Of a stretch of 64,000 nt of DNA, positions 27,395-35,969 are shown one piece after another (the stretch's first letter is position 1; each line of letters starts with the position of its first letter). The notes below the pieces were generated by a model that was not told where the DNA came from, made no database searches, and was given only the letters and a program-made list of their open reading frames with translations. The DNA is from Verrucomicrobiales bacterium. GTDB taxonomy: Bacteria > Verrucomicrobiota > Verrucomicrobiia > Limisphaerales > CAIMTB01. The DNA lies in NCBI GenBank assembly GCA_016795425.1, contig JAEUHG010000071.1:1-64000 (forward strand), written 5' to 3'. Made by a program: the position numbers and the translations under genes.

Positions 27395-28156
27395 ATGCGC
27401 GTGCATCTTGGGTACATTCTCATCGCCCTCGCCCACATTCCGACGGCGGGAAGGGCCGCCGAGGGGACCCTGGGGCCTTTGCGGGTTGGTATTGAGCAGT
27501 GGGTACAGACCAAACAGCTCATCTCCAGGACGAAGTCGGACTGGGATGCCGAGAAGGAGATGCTGCTTCAAACCAAGGCCCTGTATGAACGCGAGCTTTC
27601 GGGCATCGACGACCAGATGAGCAAGGTCTCCACCAACTCGGTGCAGGTGGATCGCGACCGCGCGGTGCTCGACGCCGAGTTGAAGGATTCGAACGCGACT
27701 CTCGACCACGCGAGGGTGCTGGTGGCGGGTCTGGAGGCAAAGGCGAGTGCGTTGGCGGCGCGGATGCCGGATCCGCTCAAGGAGACGCTTCAGCCGTTGC
27801 TGAACCGGCTGCCGCAGGAGGCCGCGTCTTCGAAGACCGCGGTGACGGAGCGATTGCAGACGGTGGTTTCGTTGTTCAACGAGATCGACAAGTTCAACAA
27901 CGCGATCTCGATCACCTCCGAGAAGCGCAAGAATGATCGCGGCGAGGAGATCGCCGTCGAGAGCGTCTATGTGGGCCTGGGGGCCGCGTACTTCGTGAAT
28001 CAGACGGGCGATTTCGCGGGCACGGGTGAGCCGGGTGCCGACGGCTGGCGCTGGTCGGTGAATCCCTCCCTGGCGGCCGAGGTGCGCGAGATCATCCGTA
28101 TCTATCGTGGGGAGCGAACGGCGTCCTTTGTCCTTCTACCTGTTCAAGTGCAATGA
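27395..28156 (+). CDS. DUF3450 periplasmic coiled-coil protein of a TonB2-type system
   Basis: The 253-residue protein has a signal peptide (MRVHLGYILIALAHIPTAGRAAE) and a long helical coiled coil (about 30-150, with TKSDWDAEKEMLLQTKALYEREL). The C-terminal part GEEIAVESVYVGLGAAYFVN is the hallmark of DUF3450. DUF3450 proteins are encoded next to long TtpC-like ExbB proteins. The stop overlaps the next start (ATGA). ATG 27395 was chosen because it starts the signal peptide; an upstream in-frame ATG at 27350 would add 15 residues that hide it. Confidence 0.88.
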   Translation: MRVHLGYILIALAHIPTAGRAAEGTLGPLRVGIEQWVQTKQLISRTKSDWDAEKEMLLQTKALYERELSGIDDQMSKVSTNSVQVDRDRAVLDAELKDSNATLDHARVLVAGLEAKASALAARMPDPLKETLQPLLNRLPQEAASSKTAVTERLQTVVSLFNEIDKFNNAISITSEKRKNDRGEEIAVESVYVGLGAAYFVNQTGDFAGTGEPGADGWRWSVNPSLAAEVREIIRIYRGERTASFVLLPVQVQ

Positions 28157-29580
28157 GCTTAGGAACCATGACACAGTCGCGGGTTCGTTGTTTTGTGCTG
28201 TCCGCCCTTCTGTGCGGATGGACGGCGGTGCTGCCGGCGAGCGCCCAGGATTTGGGAGCGCTGGCGGCAGGCGCCAAGAGCGACGCGGAGAAGGCCCTCG
28301 CCGAACTGGCGACCCTTCGTCAGAGCGTCGAAGCGGAGCGTGTGCCGCTGGCTCGCGAATTGGCTACGTTGGAACAAAGACTAACCGAGCGTCGCGCGGA
28401 GCTGGCCAAGGCCCAGCGATTTCAGGAGAACCAGTTGGTCGAGCTGAATGCGCTTCGGGCGGAGGCGAAAAGGCGCGCCGACGAGGTGAAGTACATTGAG
28501 TCGTTGCTGACCGAGTACGCGCGGGCATTTCAGTCGCGGCTGCATTTCGTGGAGGAATCCCGGTACGAGACCGCACTTTCGGATTTCGAGAAAGCCGGGG
28601 CTCCGGGTTTGGAGGGAACTCAGCGGATGGAACGGCGGTTGGCGATTTTGCAGACCTCGGCAGGGCGCACGGAGTCGGCGTTGGGTGGCGAATTGATCGA
28701 AGGTCGGGCCCTCGACAAGCGTGGGCTGTTGCATCCGGGAAAGGTGGCCTTGATCGGCCCGGTGGCGATCTTCTCGACCCCTGGCGGTGAAGTGGCGGGG
28801 CCGTTGCAGCAGGAACTGAACAAGGCCGATCCCAGCGTGGTGGAGGTCAAGCGCGAGGTCGCCGAGGCGGCGAAGGAGTTGACGTCGACCGGCAAAGGGA
28901 GAGTCGGGGTGGATCCGACCCTGGGCAACGCGTCGAAGTTGGCGGCGTTGAAGGAGAGTTTGTACGAGAAACTGGAGAAGGGCGGATGGGCGATGATTCC
29001 GTTGCTGGCGCTCGGCCTATTCGCGTTGCTGATCGCGGTCGTGAAGTGGTTTCAATTGTCGCGGTTCCAATTGGCCAAGGAACGCGATCTGGAAACAGTC
29101 CTGCGTCACGTCGAGGAGGGCGAAAAGGACAAAGCACTCGCGCACGCCCGTACCATTTCCGGCCCAGCCGGCGAGATCCTGGTGGCGGCGGTCGAGCATG
29201 TGGATGAGAAGAAGGAGTACATCGAGGAGGTGTTGTACGAGAAGATGCTCGGGGCCCGCATCAAACTGGAACGGGGACTGCCGTTCCTGGCGCTGACGGC
29301 GACGACCGGTCCTCTCCTCGGTCTGCTCGGAACCGTGATGGGCATGATTGCGACCTTCAAACTCATCTCCAGCTTCGGCAGCGGCGATCCGAAGGTGTTG
29401 GCGGCGGGTATTTCGGAGGCATTGATTGCGACGGCCACGGGAATGACCGTGGCGATCCCGGCTCTGCTGCTGCACGCGTTCCTCAGTCGCATGGCCAAGG
29501 GCATTATCGGGAGCATGGAACAAACCGCGGTGGGCTTCATTAACGGCATTCCTGAAGGCGACCGGTTCTCAGTCCGGTGA
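28153..29580 (+). CDS. long MotA/TolQ/ExbB proton-channel protein (TtpC-like)
   Basis: The 475-residue protein has a signal-like N-terminus, a periplasmic coiled coil (about 30-260), and then three TM helices of the MotA/TolQ/ExbB domain: MIPLLALGLFALLIAVVKW, TTGPLLGLLGTVMGMIATF and ISEALIATATGMTVAIPALL. The long N-terminal periplasmic domain distinguishes TtpC, known from the Vibrio TonB2 system, from ordinary ExbB. Translation may start at 28153 (overlapping DUF3450) or at ATG 28168, which has AGGA before it. It would harness the proton gradient for TonB. Confidence 0.9.
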   Translation: MSLGTMTQSRVRCFVLSALLCGWTAVLPASAQDLGALAAGAKSDAEKALAELATLRQSVEAERVPLARELATLEQRLTERRAELAKAQRFQENQLVELNALRAEAKRRADEVKYIESLLTEYARAFQSRLHFVEESRYETALSDFEKAGAPGLEGTQRMERRLAILQTSAGRTESALGGELIEGRALDKRGLLHPGKVALIGPVAIFSTPGGEVAGPLQQELNKADPSVVEVKREVAEAAKELTSTGKGRVGVDPTLGNASKLAALKESLYEKLEKGGWAMIPLLALGLFALLIAVVKWFQLSRFQLAKERDLETVLRHVEEGEKDKALAHARTISGPAGEILVAAVEHVDEKKEYIEEVLYEKMLGARIKLERGLPFLALTATTGPLLGLLGTVMGMIATFKLISSFGSGDPKVLAAGISEALIATATGMTVAIPALLLHAFLSRMAKGIIGSMEQTAVGFINGIPEGDRFSVR

Positions 29581-29610
29581 TCTTGAGAGGGCCATTCCCT
29601 TACTACCCCT

Positions 29611-30297
29611 ATGAGCGAAGCCGATGCCAATTCTGTGATCAGCCAGATGGTTCATACCTGGTCAACCGGCGGCTGGGTGATGATCGCTTTGGCGGTGCTT
29701 GGGTTTCTCATGTACGCGACGGCGGCCCACCTGCTGCTTTCGCTCTATCACCGCGGGTTGAAGAAGGCGACCGACAACGACATCCGGGGTTGGATCGCCT
29801 CCCCCGAATCGGCGCCGAGTCGCATCCGGGAGATCATCCGATACAGCCAGGACAGCGTACGCTCCTTGCGGGACGTCGAAGGCCGGTTTCGTGAGGTGGA
29901 GGCGTTGAAGGTACCGGAGGTGGATCGGCGGCTTACCTCGCTCGGGGTGATGGTGGTGGCCGCTCCGTTATTCGGGTTGTTGGGGACCGTCCTTGGAATG
30001 CTGCTGACCTTCAAGGCCATCGGGGTCGGGGGAAGTTCGGTGTCGGAGGTGGTGGCGAAGGGCATCAGCGAGGCGTTGGTGGCGACGCAGACCGGGCTGA
30101 CCGTGGCGTTGCCCGGTTGGATGGCGGCCTTTCTGGCAAAACGCTGGCGTGCGGAATACGCCTCATTCCTGGCGCGATTGGAGAGCATCACACTCCGCTA
30201 CTTCCGGCCGCGGTTCCACGGCATGACCCGGGTGTTCACCCGCGCGGATTTCGCGGAATCGAAGCGCGCCGCCAAACCTAACCTCACGCCCTCATGA
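29611..30297 (+). CDS. exbB: ExbB-type MotA/TolQ/ExbB proton-channel protein
   Basis: The 228-residue protein has three TM helices (WVMIALAVLGFLMYATAAHLL, PLFGLLGTVLGMLLTFKAIG, ISEALVATQTGLTVALPGWM) of the ExbB family. It follows the long ExbB/TtpC gene by 30 bp, and its stop overlaps the exbD start (ATGA). Having two ExbB-like subunits, one long and one short, is the rule for TtpC-type TonB2 systems. Confidence 0.93.
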   Translation: MSEADANSVISQMVHTWSTGGWVMIALAVLGFLMYATAAHLLLSLYHRGLKKATDNDIRGWIASPESAPSRIREIIRYSQDSVRSLRDVEGRFREVEALKVPEVDRRLTSLGVMVVAAPLFGLLGTVLGMLLTFKAIGVGGSSVSEVVAKGISEALVATQTGLTVALPGWMAAFLAKRWRAEYASFLARLESITLRYFRPRFHGMTRVFTRADFAESKRAAKPNLTPS

Positions 30298-30698
30298 GAT
30301 TCCGACGCAGCTTGGCCGAGGCCGAGGAGCCCATCGAACTGAACCTGATCCCGTTGATCGACGTGATCATGTTCCTGCTGATCTTCTTCATCTCGACCAC
30401 GAGCTTTATCGAATTGCCCGGCGTGACGGTCGACAAGCCGCAGGCGGCGAGCGCCCGGCAGGTCGAGAAGAGCAGCATCATTTTCGCTGTGACCAGCGAC
30501 GGGAAAGTCGCCTACGGCGGCAAGGAAATTGGCATTGGCGGTGTGCGGCCGACGGTGAAGCGGCTGTGCGCCAAGGAACCGTTGCCGGTGGTGATCCAGG
30601 CTGACGAGACGGCGCGCACCGGCATCCTGGTCCGAGTCATCGACGAGGCGAAGCTCGGTGGAGCCAAGGACGTCAGCCTGGCCACGGAGAAAGGCTGA
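30294..30698 (+). CDS. exbD: ExbD/TolR biopolymer transport protein
   Basis: The 134-residue protein has the single N-terminal TM helix with the functional aspartate (ELNLIPLIDVIMFLLIFFIS) and a small periplasmic domain ending VIQADETARTGILVRVIDEAK. It is the partner of the ExbB proteins in the proton-driven stator. It is 15 bp upstream of tonB. Confidence 0.95.
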   Translation: MRFRRSLAEAEEPIELNLIPLIDVIMFLLIFFISTTSFIELPGVTVDKPQAASARQVEKSSIIFAVTSDGKVAYGGKEIGIGGVRPTVKRLCAKEPLPVVIQADETARTGILVRVIDEAKLGGAKDVSLATEKG

Positions 30699-30712
30699 GC
30701 CAAGCCGCTCGC

Positions 30713-31378
30713 ATGCGTAAGGTCTTCCAACCCTCGCACGGTGCCACCAGCGTTTTGGCATCCTTGTCGATTGCGGCCGGGATCACGGCGCTGATTTTCG
30801 CCGTCATTCCCTTCTCGCACGTGGTGGCCAAGCCATCGCGCGTTCTCGAACTGCGAAAGACGAGCGTGACGGATATGCCGCCGCCTCAAGCCGAAGAACC
30901 GCCACCGCCGCCGGAGCAGGAATCCAAAGCAGAGGACATCGCCCCGCCTGTCGCGCCTGACGTCGCGCCGCCTGCGGCTCCTCTTATGGCGGATCTCGAC
31001 GTGGCGGTTGGAGGTGGCGGGTATCTTCCCGGTTTTGTCACGGGCTCCGGCCCTTCCACGGAGGATATGGGGGCGGGCCTCGACACGTTCGACGTCTCCG
31101 AGCTTGAGCGACGGCCCGAGCCCGTTTCGCAGGTGGCACCGACTTACCCGGCTGAGCTGCGCAAGGCGAAGATCGAAGGAACGGTGACCTTGGTCTTTCT
31201 GTTGAGCGAGGAGGGACGGGTGGAGGATCCGCGCGTGGAGGCATCATCCAGGCCCGAGTTCGAAAAGCCGGCGGTAGAGGCGGTGAAACGATGGCGCTTC
31301 AAGCCCGGCATGAAAGACGGCCAGGCTGTGCGGACCCACATGAGGTTGCCGATCCGTTTCCGATTTAATCCCTCCTGA
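30713..31378 (+). CDS. tonB: TonB energy transducer
   Basis: The 221-residue protein has an N-terminal anchor (SVLASLSIAAGITALIFAVI), a Pro/Glu-rich periplasm-spanning segment (about 54-90) and the TonB C-terminal domain (YPAELRKAKIEGTVTLVFLL, AVEAVKRWRFKPG). It couples the ExbB/ExbD motor to the TonB-dependent receptor encoded two genes downstream. The short length is typical of TonB2 proteins. Confidence 0.94.
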   Translation: MRKVFQPSHGATSVLASLSIAAGITALIFAVIPFSHVVAKPSRVLELRKTSVTDMPPPQAEEPPPPPEQESKAEDIAPPVAPDVAPPAAPLMADLDVAVGGGGYLPGFVTGSGPSTEDMGAGLDTFDVSELERRPEPVSQVAPTYPAELRKAKIEGTVTLVFLLSEEGRVEDPRVEASSRPEFEKPAVEAVKRWRFKPGMKDGQAVRTHMRLPIRFRFNPS

Positions 31379-31425
31379 GGCCCGTCCTTGATCCAGGTTT
31401 CACCTCTCAATTCCAAGCCCTACTG

Positions 31426-32910
31426 ATGTCCATGCGGAAACCACTGATCTGTTTCGCCAGGTCGCTGCTCGCGGCCATGCTTGCCGTCGAGCTAACGCTT
31501 CCGGCCGTCGGTGAATCCACGAGATCCCGAAAGGACCGAAACGCCGCCGCTGATTCGGCGGCGGCCTTGCCTTCGGCGACGGCGACCGCGACGACGCGGT
31601 TTGCGCCGATGCCGGACGACCATGATTTGGCTGGGTTATGGAACGACCCGGAGTTCAACCGAAGGCTGCTGGGGAGCTATGGATTCCTCTCAGAAGCCGA
31701 GCCGCGGATGTCACCTGAAGAGCAAGCGCTCTATCGGGAGAAGGTGGTGCCGGTGTTGCGCGAGGATCCAAAGAAGGCGATTCCGGAGTTGGAGTCGGCG
31801 ATCAAGCCCTCGGGTTCCGCGGTGTTCGATTACACGCTGGCGACGGTCTATTTCCAGAGCGAGGACTTCACCAATGCGGTGAAGTACTATGAGCAGGCGC
31901 TCTCCAAGTTTCCAGATTACCGACGGGCACAGCGCAACCTCGCGCTGGCGCTGGTGCGGGACGGGAAGTACGAACAAGCGATCAAGCCACTGACGCGCAC
32001 GATCGCCATGGGGGCCGGCGACGGCCGGATCTACGGGCTCCTTGGATTCGCTCATCTCAACGGAAACCGGTATCTCTCGGCCGCAGGTGCCTATCAGCAG
32101 GCGGCGGTTTTCGAGCCGGACAACCTCGATTTCAAACTCGGTCTGGTGAAGTCCTACATTGGTTTGAGCCAGTTCGACTCGGCGTTGGCCCTGCTCGAGG
32201 AGATGATTCAACAACACCCGGACAAAGAGAACCTCTGGGTCCTGCAAGCGAACGTTTTCATTCAGAAAGAACAGCCCGCCAAAGCGGTGGTCAATCTGGA
32301 GATCCTCCGGAAACTGGAGAAGGCCACCGCCGCCCAACTCAGTCTGCTGGGTGACTTGTACATGACTCAAGACAGCCGCGATCTGGCTCTGGAGGCCTAC
32401 CTCGAAGCAGTTGCCAAGGATGGCGGCAAAACGCCGGACAGAGGCCTTCGTCCCGCCGAGGTTTTGGTGAGTCGAGGTGCCTATGCCCAGGCTCGACAAC
32501 TTTTGGAGCAAGTACGCGCCGCGGGATCCGTGGCGGGGGATGCGGAGATCAAGTTGCTGAAACTCGAAGCTCGGGTGGCGTTGGCGACCGGCGACGCCGA
32601 CAAAGGGGTTCAACTTCTCGAGAACCTGGTGCAGCGGAATCCACTCGATGGCGAGGCGCTGCTTCTGGCTGGTGACCATTACGCCCGGAATGGACAACCC
32701 GAGAAGGCCGAGTTCCGCTATGACGCGGCTTCGAAACTAGAGACGTTCGCAGCGGACGCATTCCTCAAACACGCACAGATGAAGGTTCAGCAGCAGAAGT
32801 ACACCCAAGCGGTCGAACTCCTGCGCCGGGCTCAGAAAGCCAAGCCACGGGACAATGTGGCGCGGTACCTCGAGCGCGTGGAGCAGGTCGCGGCCCGTGT
32901 CCGGTCGTGA
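31426..32910 (+). CDS. tetratricopeptide-repeat protein of the TonB operon
   Basis: The 494-residue protein has a signal peptide (about 1-30) and then a long array of TPR-like helical pairs from residue 120 on, for example FDYTLATVYFQSEDFTNAVKYYEQALSKFP and YEQAIKPLTRTIAMGAGDGR. TPR proteins of this kind close TtpC-type TonB clusters and probably act as a periplasmic scaffold. The final codons overlap the GTG start of the receptor gene, so both are co-translated. Confidence 0.85.
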   Translation: MSMRKPLICFARSLLAAMLAVELTLPAVGESTRSRKDRNAAADSAAALPSATATATTRFAPMPDDHDLAGLWNDPEFNRRLLGSYGFLSEAEPRMSPEEQALYREKVVPVLREDPKKAIPELESAIKPSGSAVFDYTLATVYFQSEDFTNAVKYYEQALSKFPDYRRAQRNLALALVRDGKYEQAIKPLTRTIAMGAGDGRIYGLLGFAHLNGNRYLSAAGAYQQAAVFEPDNLDFKLGLVKSYIGLSQFDSALALLEEMIQQHPDKENLWVLQANVFIQKEQPAKAVVNLEILRKLEKATAAQLSLLGDLYMTQDSRDLALEAYLEAVAKDGGKTPDRGLRPAEVLVSRGAYAQARQLLEQVRAAGSVAGDAEIKLLKLEARVALATGDADKGVQLLENLVQRNPLDGEALLLAGDHYARNGQPEKAEFRYDAASKLETFAADAFLKHAQMKVQQQKYTQAVELLRRAQKAKPRDNVARYLERVEQVAARVRS

Positions 32911-35825
32911 GCCGCATGAACTCGATCGCCTGCCGCCGAAAGTTGCCTGGCCTGTTGGTGTTTCTCGGTTGGCTGCTCCTGTCCACCTTGGGAACGCGGG
33001 TCTGGGCCCAGGAAACGGGCTCGATCTCGGGCAATCTGATTGAAGGTTGGGATGGACGTCCCTTATCCGGTGTCACCGTGACGGTGCGGGGCACGACGCT
33101 CGCCACCACCAGCGATGCTCAGGGGCGTTTTCAATTGAACGGACTTCCGACGGGCGATCACGTGGTGCGCTTTTCGAGAGCGGGGTATGCGGCGGTGACG
33201 GTCAGCGATGTCCGCGTGGTACCGGGGCAAACGACCACAGTCAATGGAACGTTGAGACCCGAGTTCTATGAGATGGAAGAGTATGAGGTGACTGCCGAGG
33301 TGTTTCAGGAACAAGCGCTCACCATCCTCCAGGAACGGCAAGACAGCAGTTCCATTCTCGAGGCGATCGGGTCCGAACAATTCAAGCGGCTCGGAGTGTC
33401 CGATGCGGCGGACATCATGACCAAGGTGACGGGGACCACGGTGGTCGAGGGCAAGTTCGCGGTGATCCGCGGCCTGGGCGATCGCTACAACGTGACCTTG
33501 CTGAACGGTGCTGAGATTCCCACCGCCGATCCTTATCGGCGCGCGGCGCAGTTGGACATGATTCCTTCGGCGATGATTGAACGGATGGTCATTAGCAAGA
33601 CGTTCACCCCGGACCTTCCAGGCGGCTTTGCCGGAGGCGCCGCCAACATCATCACCCGTTCCTTCCCCGAGAAATTCAAACTCTCGATATCATTGGGCGC
33701 CGAATACAACACTCAGGCCACGGGCAATGATAAGTTCCTGACGTACCGGGGTGGTTCGACCGATTGGGCAGCCTTTGATGATGGAATGCGGTCCCTTCCG
33801 GCGCCGTTATCCGGCGTCACAGGACAGGATCTGGCGACTCCCTCGCGCGTTTCGCGGGAGACAGCGGCCCAGGCGGCGGAACGACGAGCCCAAGCGGACC
33901 GAGTCCAGGGGTATTTGAATTCATTCAAGACCTATGAGTTCTCCCCGACGACGAAGGCACCTCCGCCCAATACTTCCGGCACGCTTTCGGTCGGGAATAC
34001 CCACGCACTGGGCGAAGGGAGACTGGGTTATCTCGCGGCGGTTTCGTATTCGCGCAAGTTCTCGTTTTACGACGACGGCTACGCCGCGAAGTACCGCAAT
34101 GCCGATATCGATCCGGAGCCCTACGAATCCTATGTCGACGCCCGATCATTGACCGAAGTGAACTGGTCCGGCGTGGTGAACATCGGCTATCAGCTCGATG
34201 ACGACCACGAGTTCGGTTTCAACTTCATCTACAATCGCAATGCGGAGGATATCGCGCGTCGGCAAGTTGGACAGCGCCCGGAGAACCTACCCGGCCGGGT
34301 CGTGGACCGCAGCGCGCTCCACTGGACCGAGCGCGACTTGCAGAACTTCCAGATGCTGGGGCGGCACGATTTTCCCGAGTGGCTGGAGATGCATGTGGAC
34401 TGGCTGGTGTCGTTGGCCGGCACGGGGCAGGACGAACCGGACCAACGGTATTTCAACTACGCGCGCGAGGCGGACTTCACCGGGAACGACGTCAACAACA
34501 ACGCTTTGCCGGAGCCATCGGTTCCAACGCGCAACTACCGGACGTTGGAGGAATCGAATCTGAACGCGAGGTTCGATGACACCATCAAGTTGCCGTTGCT
34601 GGACGATCTCGAGACGGTGTTTGGAATCGGCACCGCGGTCAGTTTCTCGTCGCGCGAGTTCTTTCAGAAGTCCTTCGCCTTCGAGAGCGGCATTCCGGCA
34701 CCTGACGACCCTTGGAGTGCCTATGGTGATCCGAACAGCTACTTCACCCGGGAGAACCTTCAATACACGACCGAGGTGAACACTCGCGGCGCGACGAACT
34801 ACGTCTTTCCCCGACGGTTCCAAACCCAGCAATTCGGCGACTACGAGTATACCGGGAGCCAGGAGATCGTGGCTGGCTACTTCAAGGTGGAGCAGGCAGT
34901 GACGCCATGGCTTAAGGTGATGGGTGGGCTGCGACCAGAGAACACGGATCTCCAGGTCGAGTCGACCTCCAATCGTGGCAACACCAATTCAGCGATCCAG
35001 CGATTGGACGTCCTGCCGTCCGCCGGCCTGCAGTTCTCCGTGCGCTCGAACATGAACGTCCGAGTGAGCTACTCCCAGACGGTCGCTCGGCCCACCTATC
35101 GCGAGTTTGCCCCTTACGAATCTTACGATCCTTTCGGCGACGAAATCGTGCGCGGCAATCCCAACCTCGAGATGAGCGACATCACGAACTACGATCTGCG
35201 CTGGGAATGGTTTCCCACGGCCGGGGCGGTGTTGTCCCTGAGCGGGTTTTACAAGGAACTCAAGAATCCGATCGAGAAGGTCATTGTGACCTTTGGCGGC
35301 GGTATCGTGGGATTCGAGAACCGCGAGGAAGCCAAGGTCTACGGCATGGAATTCGAGGCGCGGCGCAAGCTCGACTTCATCGACGATCTGCTGGCGGATT
35401 TCTCCCTGGGCTTCAATTTCTCCTACATCATCTCCGAGGTTCCGCTGACCGAGCAGGAGAAGATCAATGATCCGAAGTCCGACGATCCTCGACCGCTCTA
35501 CGACCAATCGGAGTGGATCATCAACACTGATTTCTCATGGGACAATCCGCGCTGGGGCACGAGCGCAACCGTATCGTTCAATTGGGCGGCACCACGGATT
35601 TACTTGGTGGACGTCGGGGGCCCGGACGTCTTCGAGCATCCGCCGATGCTGCTCGACGTCATCCTTTCGAAGAAATTTGGGAAGCAATGGTCGGTGCGAT
35701 TGACCGCCAAAAATCTTCTGAACGCGGAGTACCAGCGAACCTACGGCGACCAACCCGATACCCGAGTCTATTCGAGGAACACCCGGGGCATCGTGTTTGG
35801 AATTCAAGCGGGTTACGAGTTCTGA
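32907..35825 (+). CDS. TonB-dependent outer-membrane receptor with carboxypeptidase-regulatory-like domain
   Basis: The 972-residue protein has a signal peptide ending VWAQE and an N-terminal CarboxypepD_reg-like domain (about 36-110, GNLIEGWDGRPLSGVTVTV). The plug domain (about 145-260) contains AIGSEQFKRLGVSDAADIMT and VIRGLGDRYNVTLLNGAEIP, and a barrel of about 22 strands ends AGYEF. This Oar/SusC-like layout is common in receptors for complex or large ligands. The start is GTG 32907 (overlapping the TPR stop) or ATG 32916. It is directly downstream of its own energising operon and upstream of the triplicated secreted protein. The ligand is unknown; the Pho-box context suggests a phosphorus-containing compound. 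Confidence 0.9.
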   Translation: MSRMNSIACRRKLPGLLVFLGWLLLSTLGTRVWAQETGSISGNLIEGWDGRPLSGVTVTVRGTTLATTSDAQGRFQLNGLPTGDHVVRFSRAGYAAVTVSDVRVVPGQTTTVNGTLRPEFYEMEEYEVTAEVFQEQALTILQERQDSSSILEAIGSEQFKRLGVSDAADIMTKVTGTTVVEGKFAVIRGLGDRYNVTLLNGAEIPTADPYRRAAQLDMIPSAMIERMVISKTFTPDLPGGFAGGAANIITRSFPEKFKLSISLGAEYNTQATGNDKFLTYRGGSTDWAAFDDGMRSLPAPLSGVTGQDLATPSRVSRETAAQAAERRAQADRVQGYLNSFKTYEFSPTTKAPPPNTSGTLSVGNTHALGEGRLGYLAAVSYSRKFSFYDDGYAAKYRNADIDPEPYESYVDARSLTEVNWSGVVNIGYQLDDDHEFGFNFIYNRNAEDIARRQVGQRPENLPGRVVDRSALHWTERDLQNFQMLGRHDFPEWLEMHVDWLVSLAGTGQDEPDQRYFNYAREADFTGNDVNNNALPEPSVPTRNYRTLEESNLNARFDDTIKLPLLDDLETVFGIGTAVSFSSREFFQKSFAFESGIPAPDDPWSAYGDPNSYFTRENLQYTTEVNTRGATNYVFPRRFQTQQFGDYEYTGSQEIVAGYFKVEQAVTPWLKVMGGLRPENTDLQVESTSNRGNTNSAIQRLDVLPSAGLQFSVRSNMNVRVSYSQTVARPTYREFAPYESYDPFGDEIVRGNPNLEMSDITNYDLRWEWFPTAGAVLSLSGFYKELKNPIEKVIVTFGGGIVGFENREEAKVYGMEFEARRKLDFIDDLLADFSLGFNFSYIISEVPLTEQEKINDPKSDDPRPLYDQSEWIINTDFSWDNPRWGTSATVSFNWAAPRIYLVDVGGPDVFEHPPMLLDVILSKKFGKQWSVRLTAKNLLNAEYQRTYGDQPDTRVYSRNTRGIVFGIQAGYEF

Positions 35826-35877
35826 AAACTCCGTTGGCACCTTGGTTGTGCGCCGCATTCGGCGGAACCAATAGATT

Positions 35878-35893
35878 GTCACGGTAGCGTAAC
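35878..35893 (+). promoter_or_regulatory. candidate PhoB box upstream of the triplicated secreted protein
   Basis: GTCAC at 35878-35882 and GTAAC at 35889-35893 are again exactly 11 bp apart (GTCACGGTAGCGTAAC), 77 bp before the ATG at 35970. The half-sites are those of the porin box at 1790-1809 (there in the order GTAAC, GTCAC). Confidence 0.5.
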
Positions 35894-35969
35894 TTGGTCG
35901 CCTCGGGCGCGTCGCGGTCCGGCGGTTTGCTTCTCCCGCCCTTGAATTCCATTCGGGGGTCCTCTCTCC

